Positions 32,602 through 41,619 of a stretch of 64,000 bases of DNA are shown one piece after another. The stretch's first letter is position 1, and every line of letters begins with the position of its first letter. Source of the DNA: Variovorax paradoxus NBRC 15149 (GTDB lineage Bacteria > Pseudomonadota > Gammaproteobacteria > Burkholderiales > Burkholderiaceae_C); assembly GCF_001591365.1 (NCBI RefSeq), contig NZ_BCUT01000007.1, positions 310,001 to 374,000 on the forward strand. The letters run 5' to 3'. Position numbers and translations under genes: made by a program. Under the pieces are notes generated by a model. That model searched no databases and was not told the origin of the DNA. It was given only the letters and a program-made list of their open reading frames with translations.

Positions 32602-33408
32602 ATGGGCCTCCCTTTCCTCGACTCCTTTTCCGCTGCCGCGGGCCGCGGCGTCTGGCATGCCGACGAGCTCGGCCTGGCCGATGCGCAGGTGGTTGCCACC
32701 GGCCATGCCGCGCTCGACGCGCAGCTGCCGGGCGGCGGCTGGCCGGTCGGCGCCATGACGGAACTGCTGCAGGCCGCGCCCGAGGCGCATGTCTGGCGCC
32801 TGCTGCTGCCCGCGCTGGCGCAGGCGGTGCAGGCGCACGGCGGGCCGGTGGTGCTGGTCGGCGCGCCCTACGAGCCCTGCGCGGCGGCGCTCGCGGCGCA
32901 GGGGCTGCCGGTGGAGGCGCTGATGTGGGTGCGCAGCGATGCGCCGGCCGCGCGGCTGTGGGCCTGCGAACAGGCGCTGCGCTGCGCCGACGTGGCCGCC
33001 GTGCTGGCCTGGCTGCCGCAGGCCCGGGTGGGCGAGCTGCGCCGGCTGCAGCTGGCGGCCGCCCAGCACGACGTGCTGCTCTTCGTGTGCCGGCCCGCAT
33101 CGGCCGCGCAGGGCGCATCGCCGGCGCGGCTGCGCCTCCAGGTGGAAAGCTGCGAGGCCGATGCATCGCAGATCGAACTGCGCATCCTGAAGCGCCGCGG
33201 ACCGCCGCTGGCCGCGCCCGTGATGCTGCCCGCGCGCAACGAGCGCATGGCCGCGTTGCTGGCCGCCGCCCGGCTGCGCCGCAAGCTGCGGCTGCAGCAG
33301 CAGGGCACGGCGCCGGCCGCCGAGGCCGCCGGGTCGGCCACCGTGGTGCGCATCGACGCGTGGAAAGGAAACGGGAATGCACTGGATCGCATTGCGGTGG
33401 TCGCTTGA
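32602..33408 (+). CDS. imuA: Translesion-synthesis accessory protein ImuA
   Basis: 268 residues of the RecA/SulA-like ImuA family. The recognisable core is LDAQLPGGGWPVGAMTELLQ at about 34-53, where RecA-like proteins carry a P-loop, followed by VVLVGAPYEPCAAALAAQGLP and LRRLQLAAAQHDVLLFVCRP. ImuA works with ImuB and the DnaE2 polymerase in damage-induced mutagenesis and probably bridges to RecA. It is the first gene of the operon directly after the SOS box, with a very short leader and no clear ribosome site. The imuB start lies inside its last codons in another frame. Confidence 0.9.
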   Translation: MGLPFLDSFSAAAGRGVWHADELGLADAQVVATGHAALDAQLPGGGWPVGAMTELLQAAPEAHVWRLLLPALAQAVQAHGGPVVLVGAPYEPCAAALAAQGLPVEALMWVRSDAPAARLWACEQALRCADVAAVLAWLPQARVGELRRLQLAAAQHDVLLFVCRPASAAQGASPARLRLQVESCEADASQIELRILKRRGPPLAAPVMLPARNERMAALLAAARLRRKLRLQQQGTAPAAEAAGSATVVRIDAWKGNGNALDRIAVVA

Positions 33409-34726
33409 TGCCGACGCGCCCGATGCCCCGGTGCTTCCCACGCCCGAGGCGCTGGGCTGGTGGGCGCTGCGCTACACGCCGCACGTCGCCTGGCAGGACG
33501 AGGCGCTGATGCTCGAAGTCTCGGCCTGCGAGCGCCTGTGGGGCGGGCGCTCGTCGCTGATGCGCCAGCTGGCCCACGAGAACCCCGCGCCCGGTGCCGT
33601 GATGCGCGGCGCGCAGGGCGCCACGAGCCCGATCGCGCTGGCGCGGCTGCGCCTGTTCGAACGCAACGAGAACCGGCCCAAGGACATTCCCGCCGGCCTG
33701 CCGCTGGACACGCTGACGGCCGCGCACCCCCACCTCGACCTGCTCGCGCGGCTGGGCTGCCGCACCTGGGGCGAGGTGGCGGCCCTGCCGCGCGGCGGCC
33801 TCACGCGGCGCTTCGGCGCAGAACTGCGCAAGGCGCTCGACACCGCCTGGGGCCTGTGCCCCGAAAGCCACGACTGGCTCACGCTGCCCGACGTGTTCGA
33901 GCAGAAGCTGGAGCTGCCCGCGCTGGCCGAGACCGCGCCCGAACTGATGTGGTCGGCCAACCGCCTGCTCGCGGCGCTGCAGATCTGGTTGCGCGCGCGC
34001 CAGCGCGGCGCGCGTGCGCTCGAACTGCAATGGACGCTCGACCTCAAGCGCTTCAACGGCGTGAACCTGCCGCCGCACCAGCAGGTCACCGTGCGCACGG
34101 CCGAGCCCACGCAGGACATGGCGCACCTGCGCCGCCTGCTGTCCGAAAAGCTGGCCCTCACCACGCTCGCGGCGCCCGCGAGCTGGCTGCGGCTGCGCAC
34201 GCTCGAAACCGATCCGTGGGCCGGTGCCAGCACCAGCTTCCTGCCCGAGGACAACCGCAAGGGCGACAGGCTGCACGAGATGGTCGAGCGGCTCAGCGTG
34301 CGGCTCGGGCCGCACCAGGTGGTGGTGCCCGCGGCGCAGGCCGACCATCGGCCCGAGCGCAAGCAGGCCTGGCGTCCCGCGCTGCAGCAGGACAAGGCGC
34401 CGGCGGACAAGGCCGGCAGGCAAGCGAGGGCCGCGGCCTTGCAGCCCGATGCCATCTACCCGCCCTGGCTGCTGCCCGAGCCGCTGCTGCTCGAAATGGA
34501 CGGCGAGAGCCCGTGCTACCGCGGCCCCCTGCGCAAGCTGGTCGGGCCGCAGCGCATCGAGGCGGGCTGGTGGGGCGGCAAGGAAGACGGCGGCCAGCCC
34601 GCGATGCGCGACTACTACGTGGCCGAAAGCCCCGAGGCCGGCCTGGTGTGGATCTTTCGCGAGCGGCCCTCGGCGCGTTTTTCTCCGGCCGAGGTGCGCT
34701 GGTACCTGCAGGGGCTCTATGCCTGA
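33377..34726 (+). CDS. imuB: ImuB, Y-family polymerase-like protein without catalytic residues
   Basis: 449 residues, overlapping imuA by 32 bases. It resembles Y-family DNA polymerases (thumb and little-finger-like segments such as LARLGCRTWGEVAALPRGGLTRRFGAEL). It lacks the acidic residues that hold the catalytic metals: the N-terminal position reads IALRWSLDA, and the SIDEA-type site is replaced by LEVSACERLWGG. This is as expected for ImuB, which acts as a hub linking DnaE2 and the beta clamp rather than as a polymerase. The start MHWIALRWSLD matches the family. A run of C-terminal residues is basic. Confidence 0.9.
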   Translation: MHWIALRWSLDADAPDAPVLPTPEALGWWALRYTPHVAWQDEALMLEVSACERLWGGRSSLMRQLAHENPAPGAVMRGAQGATSPIALARLRLFERNENRPKDIPAGLPLDTLTAAHPHLDLLARLGCRTWGEVAALPRGGLTRRFGAELRKALDTAWGLCPESHDWLTLPDVFEQKLELPALAETAPELMWSANRLLAALQIWLRARQRGARALELQWTLDLKRFNGVNLPPHQQVTVRTAEPTQDMAHLRRLLSEKLALTTLAAPASWLRLRTLETDPWAGASTSFLPEDNRKGDRLHEMVERLSVRLGPHQVVVPAAQADHRPERKQAWRPALQQDKAPADKAGRQARAAALQPDAIYPPWLLPEPLLLEMDGESPCYRGPLRKLVGPQRIEAGWWGGKEDGGQPAMRDYYVAESPEAGLVWIFRERPSARFSPAEVRWYLQGLYA

Positions 34727-37700
34727 CCTGAGCGAAAAGCAGCTGCGCGGGCGCAACTCGGCCAAGGTGCATGCGCTGCCATTGCCTTTGCGCAAGGCTG
34801 CGCCCACGCTGCCCGACTACGCCGAGCTGCACTGCCTCAGCAACTTCAGCTTCCAGCGCGGCGCCTCCACGCCCGAGGAACTGGTCGAACGCGCCTACCA
34901 GCTCGGCTACACGGCGCTGGCCATCACCGACGAATGCTCGGTGGCGGGCATCGTGCGCGCGCATGTCTGCCTGCGCGAGCTGCCGGCCAAGCTCGAGGAA
35001 TACGAGCGCGAGCATCCCGCCGAACCACCGCTGCCGCGCAACCCCGGCTTCCGGCTGCTGTTCGGCAGCGAGTTCCGCTTCGAGCGCTTCAGGCTGGTGG
35101 TGATCGCGAACGGCACCGAAGGCTGGGGCAACCTCTGCGAGTTCATCACCGCCGCGCGCAACACCGAGCTGCCCAAGGGCGAGTACCGCGTGAGCTGGGA
35201 GGGGAGCGACGTGGCCTCGCTGCAGGACTGCCAGGTTCTCTTCGTGCCGCACCGCGCGCCGGGCGCCGCCGTGGACGCGGCCACGCTGCATGAAGACCTG
35301 CTGGCCGCCAAGGCGCTCTACGCAGGCAACCTGTGGCTGGCGGTGGAAATGCTCAACGAGCTCGACGACGACCTCTGGTTCGCCGCGCTGATGCAGGCGG
35401 GCGAGCAAACGGGCGTGCCGCTGGTGGCAGCCGGCGACGTGCACATGCATGCGCGCTCCGCCAAGCCGCTGCACGACGTCCTCACGGCCGTGCGCGAAGG
35501 AAAGACGGTGGCCGAGTGCGGCTTTGCGCTGCAATCGAATGCCGAGCGGCACCTGCGGCAGCGCGTGCGGCTGGCCGAGCTCTATCTGCCCCGGATGCTC
35601 GCGAACACGCTGGTGGTGGCCGAGCGCTGCCGCTTCGACCCCGAGGTGATCCGCGAGAACTACAAGTACCCGCTCGAAACCGTGGGCAGCAGCGAAACGC
35701 CGGCCGAGACGCTGGTGCGCAAGACGTGGGAAGGGGCGCAGGTGCGTTTTCCGGAGGGCATCCCGGACAAGGTGCGGGCGCAGCTCGAGAAGGAACTCGC
35801 GCTGATCGTCGAGATGAAGTACGAGATGTTCTTTCTCACGGTGGAAGACATCGTGCGCTTCGCCAGGTCGCAGAGCATCCTCTGCCAGGGCCGCGGTTCC
35901 TCGGCCAATTCGGCGGTCTGCTATTGCCTGGGCATCACCGCGATCAATCCCGAAAAAGGCCACCTGCTGTTCGAGCGCTTCCTGAGCCGCCACCGCCACG
36001 AGCCGCCCGACATCGACGTCGACTTCGAGCACCAGCGGCGCGAGGAAGTCATCCAGTACATCTACCAGAAGTACGGCCGCGAACGAGCGGCCATCGCGGC
36101 CGTCGTGATCTGCTACCGCGCCCGCAGCGCCTTGCGCGACGTGGGCAAGGCCATGGGCATCGACGAGCGGCTGATCGACGAATTCGCCAAGGACCACTAC
36201 TGGTTCGACGACACCGTGCTGGGCGAGCAGCTGTTCAAGGCGGCCGCGCGCGTCGGCGTGCAGGAAGACGAGCTCAAGCTGGTGCAGTGGATCGAGATGA
36301 CGCGGCGGCTCAAGGGCTTTCCGCGCCACCTGAGCCAGCACGTGGGCGGCTTCGTGCTCACGCACACCCGGCTCACGCGGCTGGTGCCGGTCGAGAAGGC
36401 GTCCATGAAGGACCGCTCCGTCATCCAGTGGGAGAAGGACGACCTCGAAGCCATGGGCATGCTCAAGGTCGACGTGCTCGCGCTCGGCATGCTCAGCGCG
36501 ATACGGCGCGGGCTCGACCACATGAACCGCTGGCGCGGCTCGATGGTGCAGATGCACCACATCCCCAACGACGACCAGAAGGTGTTCGACATGATCTGCG
36601 ACGCCGACACCATCGGCGTGTTCCAGATCGAGAGCCGGGCGCAGATGTCGATGCTGCCGCGGCTCAAGCCGCGCTGCTATGAAGACCTGGTGATCGAGGT
36701 CGCGATCGTGCGGCCCGGGCCCATCCAGGGCGGCATGGTGCATCCCTACCTCAAGCAGCGCGAGCGGGTGGCCAAGGGCCTGGAGATCCATTACGAGAAG
36801 GAAGAACTCAAGCCCGCGCTGGAGCGCACGCTGGGCATTCCGATCTTCCAGGAGCAGGTGATGCAGATCGCGATGATCGCGGCCAGGTTCACCGCCGACG
36901 AGGCCGACCAGCTGCGCCGCGCGATGGCGGCATGGAAGCGCAAGGGCGGCCTCGAGAAGTTCCACCACAAGCTCGTGAAGGGCATGACCGACCACGGCTA
37001 CAAGGCCGAGTTCGCCGAAGCCATCTTCAAGCAGATCCTCGGCTTCGGCGACTACGGCTTTCCCGAAAGCCACGCCGCGAGCTTTGCGCTGCTGGTCACC
37101 GTGAGCAGCTGGCTCAAGAACTACGAGCCGGCCTGCTTCCTGGCGGCGCTGCTCGACTCGCAGCCGATGGGCTTCTACAGCCCCTCGCAGCTGGTGCAGG
37201 ATGCGCGGCGGCACGGCGTCGAGGTGCGGCCGGCCGACGTGACCTGCAGCGACATCGACACCACGCTCGAAGCCCGCGCCCCTGATGCGCCGCGCATGCC
37301 GCCGGGCACCGATGCGCGCTATGCCGATCGCCTCGGCCGCGAGAACCAGCCTGCGGTGCGGCTCGGCCTGAACCGCATTTCGAGCCTCAGCAAGGAAGGC
37401 GCCGAACGCCTGCTGAAAGCGCGCGCCCAGGCGCCCTTCACCAGCACCGAAGACCTCGCGCTGCGCGCCGAGCTCGACGGCAAGGACATGGCGGCGCTGG
37501 CCGCGGCCGATGCGCTGATGTCGCTGTCGGGCCACCGCCGCCAGCAGGTGTGGGACGCCACCGCGCAGCGGCGCTCGCCGGCCCTGCTCAAGGGCGTGCC
37601 GATCAACGAGCCGGTGCTGCAGCTGCCCGCGGCGCCCGAGGGCGAGGAGATCGTCGGCGACTACGCCGCGCTCGGCCTCACGCTGCGCCGCCATCCGCTC

Positions 37701-38072
37701 GCGCTGCTGCGACCGCGCCTCGCGCGCATGAAGCTCATGAGCGCGGAGCAGCTGCGCGCGCAGCCCAGCGGCCAGATCGTGCGCGCCTGCGGCATCGTCA
37801 AGGGCCGCCAGCGCCCGGGCACTGCCAACGGCACCATCTTCGTCACGCTCGAGGACGAGACCGGCAACGTCAACGTGATCGTCTGGAGCCATGTCATCGA
37901 GGCCTGGCGCGAGCCGCTGCTGAAGTCGCACCTGCTCGCGGTGCAGGGCACCTGGCAGCGCGACGACGACAGCGGCGGCAAGGTGCAGCACCTGATCGCC
38001 ACCGGCTTCAAGGACCTGACGCCGCTCATGGGCCGGCTGGCGCAGAGCAACACCAGCCGCGACTTCCATTGA
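34719..38072 (+). CDS. dnaE2: Error-prone DNA polymerase III alpha subunit, DnaE2
   Basis: 1117 residues, overlapping imuB by 8 bases. An N-terminal PHP domain begins with YAELHCLSNFSFQRGASTPEELV and AITDECSVAGIVRAH. The polymerase active site is PPDIDVDFEH (Asp pair at about 430) with a third Asp in LKVDVLALGML, and QGRGSSANSAVCYCLGIT marks the palm. After the fingers come a helix-hairpin-helix region (about 880-930) and an OB fold (about 1020-1110, IVKGRQRPGTANGTIFVTLEDETGN). DnaE2 lacks the tail that binds the tau subunit and copies past lesions with ImuB. It is the last gene of the SOS operon. Confidence 0.95.
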   Translation: MPDLSEKQLRGRNSAKVHALPLPLRKAAPTLPDYAELHCLSNFSFQRGASTPEELVERAYQLGYTALAITDECSVAGIVRAHVCLRELPAKLEEYEREHPAEPPLPRNPGFRLLFGSEFRFERFRLVVIANGTEGWGNLCEFITAARNTELPKGEYRVSWEGSDVASLQDCQVLFVPHRAPGAAVDAATLHEDLLAAKALYAGNLWLAVEMLNELDDDLWFAALMQAGEQTGVPLVAAGDVHMHARSAKPLHDVLTAVREGKTVAECGFALQSNAERHLRQRVRLAELYLPRMLANTLVVAERCRFDPEVIRENYKYPLETVGSSETPAETLVRKTWEGAQVRFPEGIPDKVRAQLEKELALIVEMKYEMFFLTVEDIVRFARSQSILCQGRGSSANSAVCYCLGITAINPEKGHLLFERFLSRHRHEPPDIDVDFEHQRREEVIQYIYQKYGRERAAIAAVVICYRARSALRDVGKAMGIDERLIDEFAKDHYWFDDTVLGEQLFKAAARVGVQEDELKLVQWIEMTRRLKGFPRHLSQHVGGFVLTHTRLTRLVPVEKASMKDRSVIQWEKDDLEAMGMLKVDVLALGMLSAIRRGLDHMNRWRGSMVQMHHIPNDDQKVFDMICDADTIGVFQIESRAQMSMLPRLKPRCYEDLVIEVAIVRPGPIQGGMVHPYLKQRERVAKGLEIHYEKEELKPALERTLGIPIFQEQVMQIAMIAARFTADEADQLRRAMAAWKRKGGLEKFHHKLVKGMTDHGYKAEFAEAIFKQILGFGDYGFPESHAASFALLVTVSSWLKNYEPACFLAALLDSQPMGFYSPSQLVQDARRHGVEVRPADVTCSDIDTTLEARAPDAPRMPPGTDARYADRLGRENQPAVRLGLNRISSLSKEGAERLLKARAQAPFTSTEDLALRAELDGKDMAALAAADALMSLSGHRRQQVWDATAQRRSPALLKGVPINEPVLQLPAAPEGEEIVGDYAALGLTLRRHPLALLRPRLARMKLMSAEQLRAQPSGQIVRACGIVKGRQRPGTANGTIFVTLEDETGNVNVIVWSHVIEAWREPLLKSHLLAVQGTWQRDDDSGGKVQHLIATGFKDLTPLMGRLAQSNTSRDFH

Positions 38073-38151
38073 TTGAGCGCAGGGCAATCGAATGCAACCG
38101 ATCGTTCCATGTCTCGCGCGCCCCACGACTTTTAGCTAACCTGTTTCTCCC

Positions 38152-39096
38152 ATGCCCGCACTCGCCCTCGATCCCGTCGTCGACACGCCGATCGGCCCGC
38201 CGCCGCCCGCGCCCGACGTGCCCATTCCCGTGCCGCCGCCACCGCCGCCCGGGCCTCCGCCCGAGGGCGATCCGCCGCCCGTGGAGCCGCCGTTCACCGA
38301 CCCCGGTTTTCCGCGGCCCGTGATCGATCCTCCGCCGCCGATGCAGAAGGCCGGCGAAGTGCCGTTCGGCAAGCTGCATGCGCGGCGGTTGCGCGAGATC
38401 TACCGTTCGGCGGGCTGGCCCTGCTGCGACGCCATCGAGGTCGAGCTGCTCGCGGGCGGGTTCCTCGAGCGCGTGCGCACGCCGCATGGCCACGAGACCC
38501 TGCGCGTGACCGATGCCGGCATTGCGCGCATTGCCACCACGCTCACCCTCAACCGCGCGGCGCTCTCGCCGCACGAGTCGCTGGTCGAGCGCGTGGCGCG
38601 CGAAATGACGCGCGGCGGCCGCATCGCCTGGCGCGGCCTCGGCCTGCGGGCACGCCTGCCGCCGCTCGAAGAGGGCGGCAAGCTGCGCTGGTGCATCGCC
38701 AGGCCCGACGTGTTCTCGATCCGCAATACCAGCGTCGAGGCCTATGCGCACCCCATCGTGCACGAGGTGAAGGTGAGCCGCGCCGACCTGCTGGGCGACC
38801 TGCGCAAGCCCGACAAGCGCGCGGCCTACCTCGACCTGGGCGGCGAGTGCTGGTACGTGCTGGGCAACGATGCGCGCGGCCGCTGCATTGCCTCTCCCGA
38901 CGAGATTCCGCCGGAGTGCGGCGTGCTCGTGCTCGAAGGCGAAAGGCTGGTGGTGGCGCGCGCCGCCGTGCACCGCGCCTTCGATCGCATTCCGTTCGGC
39001 GTGTGGCTCGCGCTGGCCAAGGCCCAGCCCATTGCGGGCTTCGACGACGACGCGCAGGACCTGCTGAGCGAGCCCGGCGCAGAAGGCAGCGCCTAG
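38152..39096 (+). CDS. MmcB-like DNA repair protein with a proline-rich N-terminus
   Basis: 314 residues. Residues 10-65 are unusually rich in Pro, with runs such as PPPPPPGPPPEGDPPP, and are probably disordered. A winged-helix-like segment follows (RLREIYRSAGWPCCDAIEVELLAGGFL...VTDAGIARI). The C-terminal domain from about 190 has HEVKVSRADLLGDLRKPDKRAAYLDLGGECWYVLG, which matches the restriction-endonuclease-like ExK core of MmcB/DUF1052 proteins. MmcB is LexA-controlled in some alpha-proteobacteria. Here it follows dnaE2 by 79 bases on the same strand without its own obvious SOS box, and may be read from the upstream operon. Confidence 0.72.
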   Translation: MPALALDPVVDTPIGPPPPAPDVPIPVPPPPPPGPPPEGDPPPVEPPFTDPGFPRPVIDPPPPMQKAGEVPFGKLHARRLREIYRSAGWPCCDAIEVELLAGGFLERVRTPHGHETLRVTDAGIARIATTLTLNRAALSPHESLVERVAREMTRGGRIAWRGLGLRARLPPLEEGGKLRWCIARPDVFSIRNTSVEAYAHPIVHEVKVSRADLLGDLRKPDKRAAYLDLGGECWYVLGNDARGRCIASPDEIPPECGVLVLEGERLVVARAAVHRAFDRIPFGVWLALAKAQPIAGFDDDAQDLLSEPGAEGSA

Positions 39097-39107
39097 GCAA
39101 TCTCCAT

Positions 39108-39338
39108 TCAGCCGGCCGGCGGCCACCAGTGCTCGGCCGTGGTGCGCAGCACGCGCGCCGCATGCATGCGCACCTCGTTGCCATCGCCAGGAAGGCCGCC
39201 GCCGTCGCGGTCTTTTTCGGTGGCCACGCGAAAGGGCCAGGTCGAGATCCGGCCCACGGGCTGGCGCGGCTGCGAACGCCGCAGCGGCGAGAAAAACAGG
39301 ATTCGCGCTGAGGACGCCGGCGGGCTGGCGGTGGTCAT
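39108..39338 (-). CDS. Small SOS-controlled protein of unknown function
   Basis: 76 residues, beginning MTTASPPASSARILFFSPLRR. It carries no recognised domain, signal or membrane helix and is rich in Arg and Pro. Support for expression comes from the upstream region: a perfect LexA box at 39390-39405, a TAGAAT -10 (complement of 39375-39380) and an AAGGCGA ribosome site before the ATG. The next genes on either side are an MmcB-like gene in convergent orientation and a lipoprotein gene, so it is the only gene this box can control leftward. Its function is probably tied to DNA damage by regulation only. Confidence 0.6.
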   Translation of the reverse strand: MTTASPPASSARILFFSPLRRSQPRQPVGRISTWPFRVATEKDRDGGGLPGDGNEVRMHAARVLRTTAEHWWPPAG

Positions 39339-39389
39339 GGTGTCGCCTTGAATGTTTGCTCTTGGAGACGAGTAATTCTAGAGGAAACA

Positions 39390-39405
39390 CTGTACAAAAG
39401 AACAG
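39390..39405. promoter_or_regulatory. Second LexA (SOS) box
   Basis: CTGT-ACAAAAGA-ACAG, a perfect CTGT-N8-ACAG match flanked by A and T, 52 bases upstream of the 39338 start on the minus strand. The TAGAAT element at 39375-39380 (complement) sits just downstream, so LexA would cover the -35 region. Confidence 0.82.
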
Positions 39406-39430
39406 TATTTTTGCGGTGCGCGGAGGCAGC

Positions 39431-40030
39431 TCAGGTGTCGAAGAGCGGCCGCGCGGCCCTCGGCATGTCGGGCCCGCTGCGCAGGTTGCGCTCGATGAAC
39501 TCGCGCGCAATGGCGTCCACGTTGGCCGGTGCCGGCGTGTCGAAGGACATGCGGTACTTCAGCAGCCGGCCGTTGCGGGCCGTGAGAAAGGTGAACGACT
39601 CGTAGGCCTTGCGCGTGACGGCATGCACGATGCGCAGGCTCACGCGGCGAAAGTCCTGCCCCTCGATCCGCACGTCGGTGATGGGGCCGACCTCCACTTC
39701 GGCATAGAGGCCGCGCGCCACCGCAAGCCGGACCTCGTTCACGGAAGACTCGAACTGCGCCGCGAAGCGCGGGTCGTCGATACCGGCCTGCCAGTAGCCC
39801 TGCTTCAGGTCGTACAGGTAGACGTCGACCCAGCCGATGCTGCTCTCGTAGCGGTGGCTCACGCCCAGCCCCGGCAGCCGCGCCTCGTGCCAGGTCGAGC
39901 GCACGTACTGCCAGGTCACGACGCCGGCCGCGGGCGCCGCTGCAACGGCCGCGGCTGGCGGCGTGGTGCCGGGCGCCGCGCAGCCCGAGAGCAGGGCGGC
40001 GGCCAGCAGCGCAGGCCAGAGCTTGGTCAC
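39431..40030 (-). CDS. Putative lipoprotein of unknown function
   Basis: 199 residues. The signal MTKLWPALLAAALLSGC ends in a clear lipobox with Cys17. An Ala/Pro linker (about 20-35) leads to a mature domain with WHEARLPGLGVSHRYESSIGWVDVYLYDLKQGYW, no known catalytic motif and a predicted alpha/beta content. It lies 29 bases beyond the ManC-type gene at the end of the exopolysaccharide run, so it may be the last gene of that transcript. The family is not recognised. An envelope role linked to the polysaccharide is inferred from position alone. Confidence 0.65.
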   Translation of the reverse strand: MTKLWPALLAAALLSGCAAPGTTPPAAAVAAAPAAGVVTWQYVRSTWHEARLPGLGVSHRYESSIGWVDVYLYDLKQGYWQAGIDDPRFAAQFESSVNEVRLAVARGLYAEVEVGPITDVRIEGQDFRRVSLRIVHAVTRKAYESFTFLTARNGRLLKYRMSFDTPAPANVDAIAREFIERNLRSGPDMPRAARPLFDT

Positions 40031-40059
40031 GGCGGATGCTGCGTGGTGGCCGTGCGGTG

Positions 40060-41580
40060 CTACGGGGCGGGCGCCAGCTGCGGCGCGGCCACCGGCATGG
40101 CAGCCACCGCGGGCACGGCGGCCACGCCGGCATCCGGCAGCGGCAATGCATCGCCGCTGCGCGCCTTGATCGAAGGGCAGCGGCCGTAGGTGTCGTCGAA
40201 GCGCACGATGTCGTCCTCGCCCAGGTAGCCGCCGGTCTGTACCTCGATCACTTCGAGCATCGTCTTGCCTGGGTTCTCCAGCCGGTGGATGGCACCCAGC
40301 GGCAGGTAGATGGATTCGTTCTCGCGCACCAGCGTGACCTGCCCGTCGCAGGTGGCCTTGGCCGTGCCCTGCACCACGATCCAGTGCTCGGCGCGGTGGT
40401 GGTGCATCTGCAGCGACAGCTTGGCGCCGGGCTTGACGGTGAGCCGCTTCACCTGGAAGCGCTCGCCGAAGTCGAGCTTGTCGTAGGCGCCCCAGGGGCG
40501 CACCACGCGCCGGTGTTCGGTGGCCTCGGCCTGGCCTTCGGCCACGAGCATCCGCACCACCTCGCCGACCTGCTCGGCGCAGTCCGCGCCCGCCACCAGC
40601 ACGGCATCGGGCGTGTCCACGATGATCAGGCCGCGGGTGCCCAGCGCCACCACGCGGCGGTGCGGCGCGTGGATGAAGGTGTCGCTCGAACGCAGCGCGC
40701 TGGCGTTGCCGCTCAGGCGGTTGCCGCTGCCGTCCTGCGGGTGCAGCGTGGCCACCGCGTTCCAGCTGCCGACGTCGCTCCAGTTGCCGTTGAACTTGAC
40801 GACCGAGATGGCCTCGTGCTTTTCCAGCACCGCATAGTCGATGCTGTCGCTGCGGCAGGCCTCGAAGGCCTCGCGGTCCAGCCGGTCGAAGCTGCCGTCG
40901 GCCGTGATGGCGGCGGTGGCGCGTTCGCAGGCCTCGAGGATGTCGGGCGCATGCGTGCGCAGCGCCGCAACGAGGATGCCGGCGCGCGCCAGGAAGATGC
41001 CGGCGTTCCAGCAGTAGCCGCCGTGCAGGATCAGCGACTCGGCCACGGCGGCCGTGGGCTTTTCCACGAAGCGCACTACGGCGTGGCTGTGGCCGTCGGC
41101 CGCGGGCGCGCCGGCCTCGATGTAGCCATAGGCCGTGCTCGCGAAGCTGGGCGCCACGCCGAAGGTCACGATGCGCCCAGCCAGCGCCGCGTCGATGCCG
41201 CTTCGCACCGTCTGCGCGAAAAGCGCGGTGTCGGGAATGTGGTGGTCGGCCGGCGCGAACAGCAGCAGGTCGTCAGGCCCTGCGCGCAGCGCCGCCGCGG
41301 CCATGGCGGCCGCCGTGTTGCGTGCCACCGGCTCCAGGATCTGGCGGCCGGTGGCGCCGGCCTTGTCGACCGCCTCGCGCACCAGGAAGCGGTGGTCTTC
41401 CGATGCCACGCAGGTGATGTCGCGGTTGAGGCTGCACAGGCGCTCCAGCGTCAGCTGCAGCAGGCTCTTGTTGCCGATCAGCGGTGCGAACTGCTTGGGC
41501 AGGGTCTTGCGCGAAAGAGGCCACAGGCGCGTGCCGCTGCCGCCGCACAGCACGACGGGGTGGATGGTGGGGGTGGTCAT
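40060..41580 (-). CDS. manC: Mannose-1-phosphate guanylyltransferase / mannose-6-phosphate isomerase
   Basis: 506 residues, a two-domain enzyme. The N-terminal pyrophosphorylase has VLCGGSGTRLWPLSRKTLPKQ at about 10-30 and the FVEKPT motif. The C-terminal cupin-type isomerase from about 355 has FQVKRLTVKPGAKLSLQMHHHRAEHWIVVQGTA. The protein makes GDP-mannose, the precursor of mannose- and fucose-containing polysaccharides, so it supplies the upstream locus. It is followed in the same direction by a lipoprotein. A ManB phosphomannomutase is not visible in the window. Confidence 0.95.
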   Translation of the reverse strand: MTTPTIHPVVLCGGSGTRLWPLSRKTLPKQFAPLIGNKSLLQLTLERLCSLNRDITCVASEDHRFLVREAVDKAGATGRQILEPVARNTAAAMAAAALRAGPDDLLLFAPADHHIPDTALFAQTVRSGIDAALAGRIVTFGVAPSFASTAYGYIEAGAPAADGHSHAVVRFVEKPTAAVAESLILHGGYCWNAGIFLARAGILVAALRTHAPDILEACERATAAITADGSFDRLDREAFEACRSDSIDYAVLEKHEAISVVKFNGNWSDVGSWNAVATLHPQDGSGNRLSGNASALRSSDTFIHAPHRRVVALGTRGLIIVDTPDAVLVAGADCAEQVGEVVRMLVAEGQAEATEHRRVVRPWGAYDKLDFGERFQVKRLTVKPGAKLSLQMHHHRAEHWIVVQGTAKATCDGQVTLVRENESIYLPLGAIHRLENPGKTMLEVIEVQTGGYLGEDDIVRFDDTYGRCPSIKARSGDALPLPDAGVAAVPAVAAMPVAAPQLAPAP

Positions 41581-41619
41581 GGCGTCATCCTCGTGAAGTG
41601 TGGTGGGCGCTTCCTTCGG

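Noticed and set aside
34293..38126. A 1277-codon open frame on the minus strand across dnaE2
   Set aside because: It is antisense to a gene with clear polymerase motifs; the translation has no domain and the usual shadow composition.
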